NCBI GenBank assembly: GCA_016169945.1
Contig: JADLSH010000073.1
Coordinates: 2,108,001-2,172,000 of the forward strand
Reading direction: 5' to 3'
Source: Trachythela sp. YZ-2020
Lineage: Eukaryota; Cnidaria; Anthozoa; Malacalcyonacea; Clavulariidae
Length of the DNA: 64,000 nt
Within the stretch, counting starts at the first letter, position 1; every line of letters starts with the position of its first letter. Made by a program: the position numbers and the translations under genes. Below the pieces are notes generated by a model. That model worked only from the letters and a program-made list of their open reading frames with translations, was not told the origin of the DNA and did no database searches. This document shows positions 43,801-57,500 of the stretch, piece after piece.

Positions 43801-46800
43801 CCCTGGCTTCAGAAAAATATATATCTTATAACAAAGAATTAAATGACTTATTTTACTGCATAACTTGGGAAGTATATACGAATTATAATACGTTTTACAA
43901 AATATGTATACGAATACGTACACAAAGGAGAATTTAGGTAACTGCTGTCTCCTTTATCATACATATACACAATTTAATAATGCTAATTTGTTTAAATTGT
44001 TTGAATTGTTTTAATTTGGCGCCATATTGCGCCATATACTGTGTTTATTTTTGGAGCAAATGTTTTCTGAATGTTATACGCCAAAACGGGAAAGGTATAG
44101 CTGCCGTTTGCGCAAATTGTTTCTGAAGTGATTGTTATGCGTTGATTTGTCGAGGAACAGCGCAAGGTGTTGATGCTGGGCTTTGGCAGCAGTTTTCTTG
44201 CGATAGTAACTTCTAGTTTTATATAGCTTGACCTATTTGGTAAATATTCTACAATGCTTGATATGCAAATGAACACTGACATCATAAGGACTTAATTAAA
44301 AAACTTGAAGATCTCGGGTATTTAATGATCAAAATAAGTATGCTTGTCACAGCCAACATAAAGCCAATAGATAGAGGGAGGGTTATTCATTCAGCCAGGA
44401 GTCCAAAATTTTTCAACAAGTATTATTAGTAGAATTACATAGGTGATTATTGAAAATTCTCAACGCTGATTGGTTGCGCTACCTCGGATTAATACGCGAT
44501 AATCACCTAAAGCGTTTTTAAGCCGCTTTTATCGTAAATATTAAATTAAAATATTTTTGAAATGTGCATTTAATTGTTGAATTAAATAACATACCGAACG
44601 TGCTTCTAAATTTAATATATTACTGTAAAGACCTCACTTTCGGTTAATAAGTAGTTAATATGGTTTACCAATGTTGTGAATGGCCAAATCGTGAAATTGA
44701 AGTTGAATAATAACATTCAGCTGAGACCGAAAGGTTGAAATATTCATATGAAACTGTTCAAGTCATCACGATGTCATGTAAGATGTTGATCGAAGATCAA
44801 TTAGTTTTCACACGGTTGATAACGGCAATATATTCCCTTCGACAGGGACCGCGAAACCGGGGAGTGGGAATGGAAAAAGTGCCATTTCTGAAATGAAAGT
44901 TCCCTTTTTCTGGTTTAAAATGTGCCCTCTTTCAATAAATGGGTAAAATCCATCTGCTTATAGCTTTTAGGTAAGTAAAAATTGCCTCAGAACGATTGAA
45001 ATGGTGCCACAGCTAGAGAGTAGAGTCCTTAGAAATCCAAGTTTCTCCCATATTTCCCATTGTTTTATTATAAAACGAAAGCACACCAACCTCATTACAA
45101 ATGCATGGGGTGACGATATATCAACGTTCGACGCCAATCCGGCTTTTTCTCAATTTTCTAGTCCATTATCTGTTTAGGAAAAAATTAAATCACTTTTCTA
45201 CAACTATGGTTTAGTACTGAACACAAAACAGATGTATTGCAGAGGAACAACATGATATAGTAATTACAATTACGACATATGTCTCTCAATAGAATGTCAA
45301 GTTCCCACCTTCGATAGCATGATCCGGAATAATATTCCCAATTATATTCGGATATGTCTAAATTTCACTCATTTCTGTTCAGTCTATTACTGTTTTGGTC
45401 GTTAGCGATTTAGAGTATATTATAAAATAAGCACTTACCTGCAGCCAGTAACAATTATCTAGAATCACAAAGCCACGCATGGCAAGCAAGCAAATACATG
45501 CATCAATTTGTATTCTGATAATGAACTGTACAGATCACCAAGGAGTAGTAAGGCTGACTACAGCAATTACGGAACTTTATACTCAAACATAAACTTTAGT
45601 AAAGTCAGAAACAATCTGAACAGTGTTAAGACGAATTAAAATACACTGTATGTGGCGTATAGCAATTATCAACATACATGAAGCGAGACGAATATTTCTA
45701 AAGCTCAGTGGGATAGATGTTGTCATATAAAAACGTCTTCAATTCTTATTCAAATATTTTCAGCGTTCTAGAGTTAAGGAATTTGCTTCTCTAAGCAAGT
45801 TTCCTGGGTTTCCCTTTTGCCACAAATCATGCAATTCAAAAACATTTACAGGTGTTAGTATAATTTGAGCAAGATTTGTACAGTCGAAACTCTCCCTGCG
45901 GACTCCTCTCTAATACGGGTTCTGACGAAATTCTGGTATTGTATATTTTAGAAACGGACTCTCTCTCATATGGACAACAGAGAATAAATCTCGGCCTAGA
46001 AAGCAAGTCAGGGCCTTTTTTAACTAATATACTGGAGGGGCCAAACCCCCCCTCACCAGCCCCCATGTTGCCCCTCCCCCAGTAAGCTATTTTGGGCCCC
46101 CCAGTGAAGGTCCCTTTTTTCCAAAGTATAAGCAAAAAAAGGGGAAAGTTTAGAGGAAAGTTATTGTATTCTCACAACTAAACCTTGCTCCGTTTAGATG
46201 GGATATAGGCAAAAATGTTCTCTGAAAATGCAGGAAATCAAGCCACAGAGACTCAAGAATACAAAAATGTTCTGGAGGAGGACCCCAGGCCCCCCTTCAC
46301 CTTCCCACACATGTAATACGCCACCTACTTGTTACGTCCCCTTTCGATGATGCCCCCCCCACTAGCGATTTCTTAAAAAAGGCCCTGAAGCAAGCACATA
46401 TAAATTAGCTTCTTTAAAACAAACTCCCAATATTGTGTTCGCGTTGACAGTACTTTATAGTCAAATCTAAACTTAGCAAAATCACTATGCGCCAGAGCGT
46501 CAAGTCAGAACCCCACTAAGACGACTAAAAATATGTAAATGCAACGCCAGTTTGGCAATTATCAACATGCTTTCAAAAGCGATCAATTTCTAAAGCTCAG
46601 TTGGAAAATTACAGTGTTAGTGTTTTACCATAGTTAATAGAAATACTGGTTTTACTGATAAGCAAGTTTCGCTATATTCCTTTTGCTAAAAACCAGTTAC
46701 AATCTGTGCCAAAAATATACTGTAGATTGTAATTCCGATAGCTAAGCAGCCTATGCCTATGGCATGCGAAAATAGATATTCTGAATGTATATTTTCAGCT

Positions 46801-47200
46801 CTATCTTATTGCTCGCAGAACAAAGCTCGCAGGCAACTCGGTGGTAAACGGCAAAATTCGGCAGAAATTACGCAATATTTAGCTCCAGAATCTAGGAGTT
46901 CTTGACATATAATTTAGATGGGGGAACCCTAATAACTTTAATTACAATAATGTTTTAGCTCTATAACACTTTAATTTTGAGCTCTATAACACTAAAAGTC
47001 ATATTTGACAGTTTAATGGCAAAAGTTTGAGTTCTTGTAATTGTATTGTTAAACAGTAAAATTTATGTTCTGATCTTGGACCCATCTCGTACCCAGAGCC
47101 ATAGAAGGAAATGGCTCTGGCCACATGAGTTGAGTTAGTTAGAAAATATGAATGATCTCGGACTAAAAAACCGTAGAAGGTACGTATACGTGTTTATACC
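43801..47200. other. intergenic, scattered repeats
   Basis: Includes a copy of the 21.2-kb repeat family at 44280-44410, a relative of the 19.6-kb element near 44715, a pogo-like fragment at 45879-46005 (tacagtcgaaactctccctg) and C-rich low-complexity blocks at 46040-46380. No gene is supported. Confidence 0.5.
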
Positions 47201-47204
47201 TGCA

Positions 47205-48395
47205 AAGAAATTTCCCTGCAAAAGGAAATTTTTGCCTTTGTAAGGAAGAATGCAATGAAATAAAATTTACAAGGAAATGGCAAGGAAATTTAGCCTCAAG
47301 GCTCAAGCAAGGAAATTGAAAGGAAATTTTAAGATGTCAGATTCTTTGCTGCCTGAAATGCGAAATGAACAAAATAACCTGGTTTCTGCATGTCAAATCT
47401 TCCCCAGAACGCAGAAAATGCCATATCAGAGACTCCAGAATTTTCCGGGGGAGCATGCACCCGGACCACCCTACAGTTTTCGTATCCCCCATGGCCTCCA
47501 ACCATACTAATGTTCCGCCGCCACTGTGACTGTGAGACACAACCCAACCTCGTACCCAGAGCTTCTCGGCTGATGAGGCATTCATGCGCTCAACCCAGTG
47601 AAGTTCACTGGCTCAACCTCGTACCCAGGGCTTTGTGCCACAAGCGCAGAAACCCTGGGTACGAGGTTGTGATGGGCTTCATAGTCTCCGAGAATTCTCC
47701 GAGAAATCTCCGAGTATAAGAAATTTGATAATTTTAATAAGAACTGCAAGGAAATTTGAAGGAAAATTTCGTGATTTTTGCAAGGAATTTAACGGAAAAA
47801 AAGGAAATTTAACGCTCGAAGAAGGACATTTCCAGTGCTTCCACAACCGCCTGTTCAAAAATCCTTTCACAATCTCCAAAATTCCTTTTTTCCCACAAAA
47901 TTTCCCTGCCACCCAAACGCTAGAAAAAATCAAGAAAATTCAGGCAAATTTGAGGCAAATGTATCACAAAATGTTGTACGCTCACAATTCTAGGCATTTC
48001 CAACTTAGAAGTGTTTGGTTTGTAATAAGAACGTGAAATTTATGTTCATCCAGGAGCATAGGCCCCGTAGGGTGCTTGATAATGGTGGAGGGGTCGACGA
48101 ATGGCACAAGGCGCTGAACGACAAATTTTGAAATTTATAGTCTCTAGATCGCCGGAAATGGCATTTTCAGAATCTTCTGTACCTCTTTTGTTAGGCCTAT
48201 ACTATTTATAGGTTCATTTTTACTGGTTTAAGTGGTTTTAGACTTGTAACTGGTATACGTTACAGACGTCCTTGCAATTTCCTTTAATTTTTTTATTTTC
48301 CTTGCCATTTCCTTGTAAAACTCATTTCCTTGCATTTTCCTTGCAAAGACCAATATTTCCTTGCTGCAGGGAAAAATCCTTGCAAGTGGAAGCAC
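47205..48395. mobile_element. 1.2-kb inverted-repeat element upstream of PSMD11
   Basis: The left arm 47205-47335 (tgcaaagaaatttccctgca, acaaggaaatggcaaggaaa) pairs with the right arm 48262-48395 (tttccttgccatttccttgt, tgctgcagggaaaaatcctt). Inside, 47545-47665 is another foldback built on acctcgtacccaggg. No coding sequence is seen. Confidence 0.8.
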
Positions 48396-48457
48396 TGGAC
48401 ATTTCACTTACGACTTGTGGAAGCACTGAATGTTCGCCTTTGTTCGGAAAATTCAAG

Positions 48458-48536
48458 ATGGAGGACGAATTGAAGAAAGCAGAACATCTTTCACATAAAG
48501 ATCCTGAGAGGGCAATGGAACTTTTGTCTGCTATAG
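48458..48536 (+). CDS. PSMD11: PSMD11 first coding exon
   Basis: Encodes [20 protein letters not shown] and then ELLSAI, ending in phase 1 (ATA G|gtgtgt). The next exon supplies TC, giving Val of the conserved S-I-V-K-R stretch. The leader of only 26 residues before I-V-K-R matches the family length. Confidence 0.88.
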
Positions 48537-51500
48537 GTGTGTATTTGCTTTCATATCAAGTAAATTTATTGTCTAAAACACTAACAAGTAAATGTTATAT
48601 CATATCACTGATAGAGATGAGCCGATATTAAAAAGAGCTGATTTCCGATACCGTTTGTTCAAGAGCCGATACATGCCCACCATCGGCCGATAAATCGGGA
48701 AAACCGGTGATTGGTTTACCTGATGCTCACGTTTTGTCAAATTGTCATTTTAGTGTTTTACTCGACTTAACTCGCAAATTTCGCAATGATCTATTTTTGA
48801 GCACAACAAAAGTACAATACAAACAGAAAATAGGCAAGTATTAGCAAGACTGCGAATGCTTCCTATCACCCGAAATAATGTGTCACGTTTTCGCGTAAAA
48901 AATTCAGGGATGCAACATGGATTGGTCCGCGGGAAATTATGCTGAGACTGACCGTTCCGATAGTGGATGGCCGATTGTGACAAAAAGTAGCTGTTAATTG
49001 GTTTTGCCGTTGATTGGCTCATCTCTAGTCACAGAGTATTTTGTCATTAATAAAAATCACCATCAAATCTTGACTGTAAAATAGCCGGCAGTTTTAGTCA
49101 CTTCAATAAATGTTAGGAAATTCCAAGGACCCAAAAAAATTGTGACATTTTTTCCAGGGGGATATTTTTCATTTTTGCGCGATATTTTTCATACCCAGGG
49201 AGGGTATGCTATTCCAAGATATTTTCCACTGGGTTCTGGCAGCGGAAGCTTAGAAATTCGGGAGGGGGGTATAAATAAGCCAAATTCCAGGGGTAACAAT
49301 CACTGGTAAAGGATGTCTCCAACCCACCCAGTGTGGAAAATAAATCCAATCTGCCAATTGGATTATAGAAGAATCTTGAGAATGCTAAAGAAAACAGTCT
49401 CAATGGTATTACTATTATTAATAGTAGACGTTTAATTTTTTACCAGCTTTGTGCGTACTATTAAAAAAACAATATTTATTTTTATGCTCAAATGCAAATG
49501 CTCAAATTTTCCTGTCAAAAATTACACGCTTGAAATATTTACACCAGTATTGGGCCCACGACAAAATTGTGAGCGCGCGACAAAATTAGCAATCTGGCTG
49601 AACGCATTTCTGCTGTACAACTGACGATTATGCCATTATGGGGTCAGGACATTTTTACCATTTAAAATTGTCTGGCAAGTAAAATTGTCTGGCATATAAA
49701 GCGATTATACAGAGTAGTTATATATTCACTGTGGTTATAGGTCCGACACTGGACCTTTTAGTTCTATGGTTATAGATCCAACATTTCACTGACTTGCTTA
49801 CTTACTTACTGTCCGGTTGTCAAAATCAAAATTTAGGAATGCCTTACCAAACACACAACCAAAACCTAAAACACAAAATATCAGTTCCTCATCACAAAAC
49901 ATGGAGAAAAAACTTAGATTACTGAAACCTGAAAATATTAATAGTGAAGAAAAGGTGCTCTCGCAGGGATACGAACCCTGGCATTTGCATTGGCAATTGT
50001 CAATGTTTTCCTGCTAGACTATGAGCGACAGTTGAAAAAAAAATTTGCATTTTGGTTCAGTGCCATCGGCAGCAAATTGTTATTGGGGGCCGAACCTAGG
50101 GGGTCTGGGGGCATGCTCCCCCAGGAAAATTTTGCATTTTTGAAGCCTTTTCTGTGCTTTCTGAGAGGATTTTTAATCAAAATTGTGAAGTTTGTAAAAC
50201 CTAAGAATTCGAGGTTTTTAACACACTTTTTAACTTTTTACAACCTCATGTGCTCCGTATACAATTACAAGCGTTGGTGAATTAGTTTTGTTCCTTCTGA
50301 TATATATACACGATGTGAAAGTATTACGACAAACTGTTACAGATGAGTTGATTGTAGTTGGCTATGAAAAGAAGTACAATTTTGGATGAGCAAATTACGG
50401 CCAAAGGCCCTGTGGCTGTGGTTGTTTAAAAATTTATTTTCAAATTATACGTTTTAACAGACAAAGGTCAATTTACTGACATTGTTTTAAAAAGTTTGGC
50501 TTGTAACACCCTCTACACCCCAGCTCGGTATGCCACTGTCTAAAAGTTTTTGGACGTTAGGCTAGTGACTTATTAAATCTGTTTTCCAAGAGTTACTGAA
50601 GTGAAACAGTTAACTGAAATCAATTTGAAATTTATTTCACAAATTATTGGGGGAGGGGGCTGTAGCCCCACTCGCTTCAGACAACCAGGGGTCGGGACCG
50701 CTGTTCGGGAGCACATTTATTCCATTTAAAAGTCTTTGCGGAGAAGAGAGTATTTATAACAAAGTAGAGCACATTGGAAGTAATGCTGCTGATTATTTTG
50801 GCTGCATCCTATTTTATAGAAATAAGTCATGATACAGGTAATTTTCTTGTTTCTTTAAGTCAAAAGAGAAGTTGATGTTGCTAATGAAGATGATCTAAGA
50901 ACAAAAGAACAAGCTATTTTGGATCTAGGTTCACTGCTAGCGAAGAATGGTCGTGCGGCAGGTAATCAGTTTGCATTTAGAAATCCAGATGCATAGTTTG
51001 CCGCACCAATTGTACCTGTCACTGGCTTTAGCTTTTGATAGTAGTGCATACTTGTTATACTAATAGAGAGGATTTTAGATGCATACATTTTAGATGCAAT
51101 ACCAGTAGCCATAGGCATAGAAAAATTGAAAGGTTGACAAATTGGGCAAATTTTTATCCCAAGTCAGGCAAAAATATGCCTTTTGCTACAGTATCAACAC
51201 AACGAAATCATTCACTCAAAATTCATTCAAAGACTTGAACCATCTATTACTTGAACACGTACCTGTTTTTACCTGTGTGTGTTCGAGACGGGGGACGTGG
51301 AGTAAGGTTGAATTAAAGTCGGGCATTGTCAGTGTCAGTTGGGAAAAATGTTTCTGCGCCCCTAAAATATTGGCCCGTATGCCTACAGTATGTGCTGGTA
51401 GCATTGTTAGACAAAGTAAATGAGGCAATGGCTTCAACAAATTTTGTCAGATTAGGTAAAGAGTATACTAGGTAGCAGCTTGCTGAATTCCAAAGGCGGA

Positions 51501-54500
51501 GCTCAAATGTGACTAAGTTAAAGCTAAATAAGGCGACTTTGACTGCCACCATATGGCCCATGTATGATCACAGTGCTCAGCACAGTTAAGATGGAAGGGT
51601 TAGTTTTTGACAAAGCACAGGAATGAACAAACCACAAATCTACTTAATAAAACATGAGTTTTCAAGCAAGTCAATGGCAGGTGGTTACATATCTAATATT
51701 AAAGAATCTGGATGAAAATTACCATTACATTTTAGTTATTACTTCAGGTGACGTGCCTAAATTTATTGTTAAATCTGGCACATGAAAAGTGCACTGTCTG
51801 AATCTATGTAGCACCAAATTTAATAATTATGCATTTCATAAAAGTTTTTAAACACACACACTGAAGTAAAACATGTTAGTAAAACCGTTTTATTGAAATT
51901 TGATAAGAGTAAACATGCATTAAAAGTGGCTAAGCAACCTTGATACACTGTACTTACTGTATAACACAGTACTGTATTGTAGAATGGTTATTGACAAAAG
52001 TAAATCTGCAAGGTTACAGTGGAACTGAACAAGATATTGTCAAGCAGAAAAGTCCTTTTGAGAGATAAAACATGATGCAATCACATATTTCTTATGTATA
52101 TATTAGGATTTTGTTAATAATGTTGTTGAATTTTGCAGAACTTGAAGGTCTGGTGAAGTTTATCCAACCATTTATGCTGCTTATTTCCAAAGCAAAGGCT
52201 GCTAAAATGGTCCGTGAACTACTGGATCTTCTCCTCGATATGGAAGTATCTACTGGTACAGAGGTATATATTGGCCTGCAAAGGGAATGTATTGTCTATA
52301 TACAGTAGTAATTAGTCTAGGGGTGCACTGGATTTGGAATTTTCAAATCCGGCCGGAACCGGATTTACCGGATTTGGAGAAAAATTCCGGCCGGAATTCC
52401 GGCCGGATTTGCCGGATTTGAGATAAACCGCTAATGGGGACAATTGGGGATAAATTGGGATAATTCAGTATTCAAAATGGTGTTTATGTTTTTAAAAATC
52501 AAAGACAATGGCATGAAGTTTCTAAGGGTAAGGAATTTTGTCATTTATAAATAAAAATTATAACTATTTATTACTATTTACTATTTTTAGTTAGTGTCAG
52601 TTTAGATTTTTGAGTGCGTTTTTTGATTTTTAAATCCGGCAAATCCGGCGGGATTTTCTCCAAATCCGGCCGGATGCCGGAAAATTTGTTAAATCTGGCC
52701 GGAATTCCGGCCGGATTTGAAATCCGGTGCACCCCTAAATTAGTCATCAATTACTGTAGGCCTCTCTATTCAATCAGTGAATAATTAGTGCCATCACACC
52801 AATGTGGTTGCCCCAAGTCCTATTATCCAGCGCTTAAAACATTGTAAAACTTATTAAAATGTTTGAGAAGCTACAGTACATGTACATCTCTTAAATTATG
52901 TATTACAGACATTTGCTTGATAGCAAAACTATTTTTAAGTTAAACATTCATAAATATTTGATTTGTAAAGATGTGTAAAAACTTTAATATTCTTTTCTCT
53001 TTCAAAATATTCTGGCTTAATATGAGAGTAGAATTGTTACAGCGTTGTTAATTTTTGCGTTCGCCAGATGATTGTATTTTTACACTGAGGAACTGCTCCA
53101 CATGCTTTAAACAGTAATACTGTTGGTATGTTGAGCAAACTTAATACCAGTACGTAACCTGGTAGATAAATTTTCTAAATTATAAATACTGTAATCTTAG
53201 GTCGAGTTGTGCCTTCAATGCATCGAGTGGGCAAAAAGTGAGAAGCGAGTATTTTTACGACAAGCTTTAGAGGTATGGCTAATGTGTATCACATTTTTAC
53301 TTATGTGAATAGCATTACACGGTAGTACATACTATATTACGCAATTAATGCATGGTTCTAATATAGGTATAGGGATAAACGGAATAATGAGGGTTGCGGG
53401 ATCGAGAGGAATGGAACGGAAACGCCAATGCAAAAAACTGTCGTTATTTGCGACATCCGTGATATGGGCTAAACCCCTATCAAAGCGAACCCTGGAAATT
53501 AAGAGGCATAATCTTTTACGCTTTTTCAATGAAATCTTTATAACCTCAAACAAAATATTTACGAAACGGAAACATAAATTGTAGCTGTTTATTTATCTGT
53601 TTGACATGCAAGAAAACCCGTTTCTGAAAAACAAGATTCAATACGTTAAATTGTTTTTCGTTTTAGTAGTCTGATAATAGATATACAGTACGAAACTATC
53701 ATTATATGTGTTTGTCTTTGATTTTATATATGGCAAAAATAGCTGGCAGGCTCAGACATCAGTAATTGCGCGTACTGTACAAGTTAGCCATTGTTATTGT
53801 TCAAGGAAGAATCGCAAAATTAACTCTGTAACTCGAAAGCAAATGTTTCTTCTTCCATAAGAATTTTATAAACCGATTGCTAGTGACAATTCTTCTGCTA
53901 GAGTTCCGCGCAGGACCATGTCAGTGCCGGGTATCTGCAGCCCTGAAGGCATGACCCTCGCCCACCCTGCCGACAATCCTTTTAAAACTTGATGGACTGG
54001 TCTCAGCCATGATAGTATAAAGTAGCTTGAAGCCCGAGTGCAAAGTGATTAGAGCCGTTCATCAGACGTCTCTCTGGCTTTGGGGGATAGAGTATTTCTC
54101 CAAATCACCAGTAACTAATAATGTGCACATTGTAGTGCTGAATTTCATCTAATGCTACAGTTTAAAACAAAAGATTCCCCCCCCCAAGAAATACAAAATT
54201 ACTTGTATAAAATATCTATCACAAAGTTGATCATTGAGGTTTTCGTACTGCATATTTGAAACCTGTCAAGAAGTCCGCTTTGGCGAGAGTGCCGGGCGGC
54301 ACTGATGAGTGCTGGCGCTACCGCCCGGCGCCGCCCACCGTGGGCAGAACACTGTTCCTCTCGAATGTCTATGGCGGGATCAACTTAACCACCTGGAAAA
54401 TATCACAAGAACTTGGACGTTTCAAACGAAGGGTCTTCGCTCGAAATATGGAAGTTCTGGTTGTATTTTTCAGGTAGTTTATCCTACAAACCTTCAAGCA

Positions 54501-57500
54501 TACAGTACTACAGAATGGATGGAAATGAAGGAAAACTATTAATATACGTATTCTTGATGTTAATATTTTAGTCGAGATTGGTTGGTTTATACTATGGTGT
54601 GAAGGAATACTCAAAGGCTCTGTCACTGGGTATGTGAAATATGTCATTTTTTCTCTGCATACTAACAATGTTGAAAACAGTGTCATATCGTATATGGCCC
54701 TAATATATTGGACACGTATAAAACTTAAAATGTGACTGTAGCTTATTACTTAACGCCGTTTTAAATTTAATAGGACAAGAACGTTATCTACTGAATTATT
54801 TTTTTAGGTTCTAAATTATTAAAAGAGTTGAAGAAACTAGATGATAAGATGTTACTTGTCGAAGTACAGTTATTGGAAAGCAAAATATATCACTCATTAA
54901 AGAATATTCAAAAATCAAGGTACATGTAGGCTTTGGGTTGCAGGCTTGCTTGTAACGAGGTAGTCTAGCGGTTAAGACAACTTAATGAAATTTGTTTAAT
55001 CTCGCCACACCTTAATCCCACCCACAATAATTTTAAGCTCATTCCTGTTCATTGAGGTCACCTGAAGGCAAAGGCACGGAATCATAATAATCATTTAGTA
55101 ATTAACAAGCGCGAGCGACAATCCTGGCAAAATGTGGCTCGCGCTTCTATCGAGTTACGTAGACCCCTGGGGAGTTGACAGTAGACGAGAATCTTGCACA
55201 TACGACAAGATCAAGCGCTAGACTAGACAAGAGACAGAGTTTCAACAGACAACAGACATATAGATTACTTCATGGTTGGTGAGTGCGTACAGGTGTACGA
55301 TTTTTACTCACGAGTTGTGAAGAATCGCTAAACAAACGAGTGAGTAGTGCAACGAACGAGTGTGTTCAGCGATCCTTCACAACAAGTAAACAAAAAGTAC
55401 ATCTACTATGCACATAATATGCTACTGTACGTCATGCCCACATGCAATTAATGCTAATTAATTGATTAAACTATTACGTAATCGTTCCGCCAGCTAGTTG
55501 TAGTAGTTGTCGACAGAGGAGCGTAGTTGTTGCTTTCGACTGTCGAACAATCACTTACATACCAAAACACAACTTAATACTGTCTAGTAATTTTTCATAA
55601 TTTCTTTACAGGGCTGCTCTCACATCAGCACGGACGACCGCCAATGCAATCTACTGTCCACCGAAGTTACAGGTAGTGTACCGCTATTCCCATACTTTGT
55701 TTTGGCTAAATCCAATGTACAATTATTACGTGGTCGCTTTTGTATACACTATACTAGAAATACATGCATGCAGAACCCCTCGCCCATTTGAACCAAACAA
55801 TTTACTCCCCAAAAGTTATTATAACATGAAGTACTGAGTCGACGAATTTAACCATGGTAACACGCAACATTGTATATTTTTTATATTTTAATTTGTACAA
55901 AATATTGTTTTGTTTTTAACTATAAAATTATCAATTGCCAACTATATAAAGTGGGTATATGCTATTATGTACTCTTTTAGCTTTGATTTACTGTAACATT
56001 CAACCTTAGACGTTCACAAAACGTTTCGAAATTTTCAAAAAACTTCAACTGCTTTTCGAGGAGTATTTTTATACTTCGCACTTGCTTTTGCAATGAAGTT
56101 TTTGAGATTTAATGTTTTTTATTTTTCTATAACATATTTGAATCGATAATAAAATGCTCTTAACGATCAATCAATGTTGTATTGACCACGCAGAATGATC
56201 TACACATTTCAAATTCACAAACTATACTGCATGTTATGTTAAAAAATCGGCAAAGCAAACATGCAAAATAGACACTTGCCTGTTTAAAACGCTCCTTTTT
56301 CGGTCTTTCGACTGTTTTCCCTCTTGTTAATTTACATAGAGACTTACTTATAAAATGAGTGCAAAACTATTTTTGAAAAAAGTTTGCAAAATGGTCTGTG
56401 ATGGAAGTCTTGATTTTTAGTCTTCTCTCGGCTTGAACTTGCGCATGCGCATAACTTACAAAACCGTCCCGTCCATGACAAAAAAAAATGGCGGACGACT
56501 TTGCATTCCACAATGTTTTCACATACCCGGGTGTAAATCTCCGAGCGGAATTAGTACCCTCGCACGGCGCTTCGCGCCGGCTCGGGATAAAAGCGTATTC
56601 CCAGACCAACTTTACTAACTTCCGGACGAAGGGCCTTCGCTCGAAACGTCGACATTCTTGTTGAAATTTTCACGTAGTTTGGTCCTAAAGACCCGAAGCT
56701 TACCGTTATATATTGATGACAATAACGCATGCTTGTGATTTATTGAATGCTTCAATTATATACTAATTGTGTTTTATTCTGATTATTATATACTGTATAA
56801 CATTTTGTCGCGGATTCTGAATTAATGATTTTCTAACTACAATACAACTACAATACAACTTTATTTCACTCTTAAATAGAAAAATATATACATAAATAAC
56901 AATTCTTAAATAATTAGTATATAGATAGAATTTACAATTTTACACAACATTTTTAGAGCTTGGAAGCTAAGTGAACCGTTAGGTTTTCTAGTTAGCTTCC
57001 AGTTTTTTCTTGTTAATTAAATAGATTATATTATTATTATTATATTAGCTTTGCCATATACAAACAACGTTAGCACAAACAATTGACAGAAACATCTGGC
57101 AGGGCAATCGCAACAGCTTACGCCAATTACTGCGATCCCTTAATTTAGACAAATATAAAAACACATATTAAACTATAAAAGTTACTTTTACACATTGCGA
57201 CCCACAGGACCGCTTCCAGATTCCCAGAGGCTGACTAAATTTAGATGGATCCTCTCAAACCTGTGCCTTCAGCAAAACCGAAATCGGCCCTACAAATAGC
57301 AATGTGCAAAATTAAGCACTACTGAACTTTAAGACTCTAAAACTAAAAACAACAAGTTATCGGTCTAGTCAGGTCTCGAGCTTGGTTGCATTTGATGCAA
57401 ACCGATTTCCGTGTTCGCGGATCGTCAATATCATATTTATCTAATGCTACTTTATAGTAGTCATATAACAAGGATTTTAAGTGTAAACACTGAATAGTTT

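Noticed and set aside
47277..48036. Open frames of 77-133 residues just upstream of PSMD11
   Set aside because: They lie in the arms and interior of the inverted-repeat element and encode low-complexity Lys/Phe-rich strings.
54955..55100. tagtctagcggttaagac as a tRNA A box
   Set aside because: No B box or T arm follows at the right distance; at most a degraded SINE.
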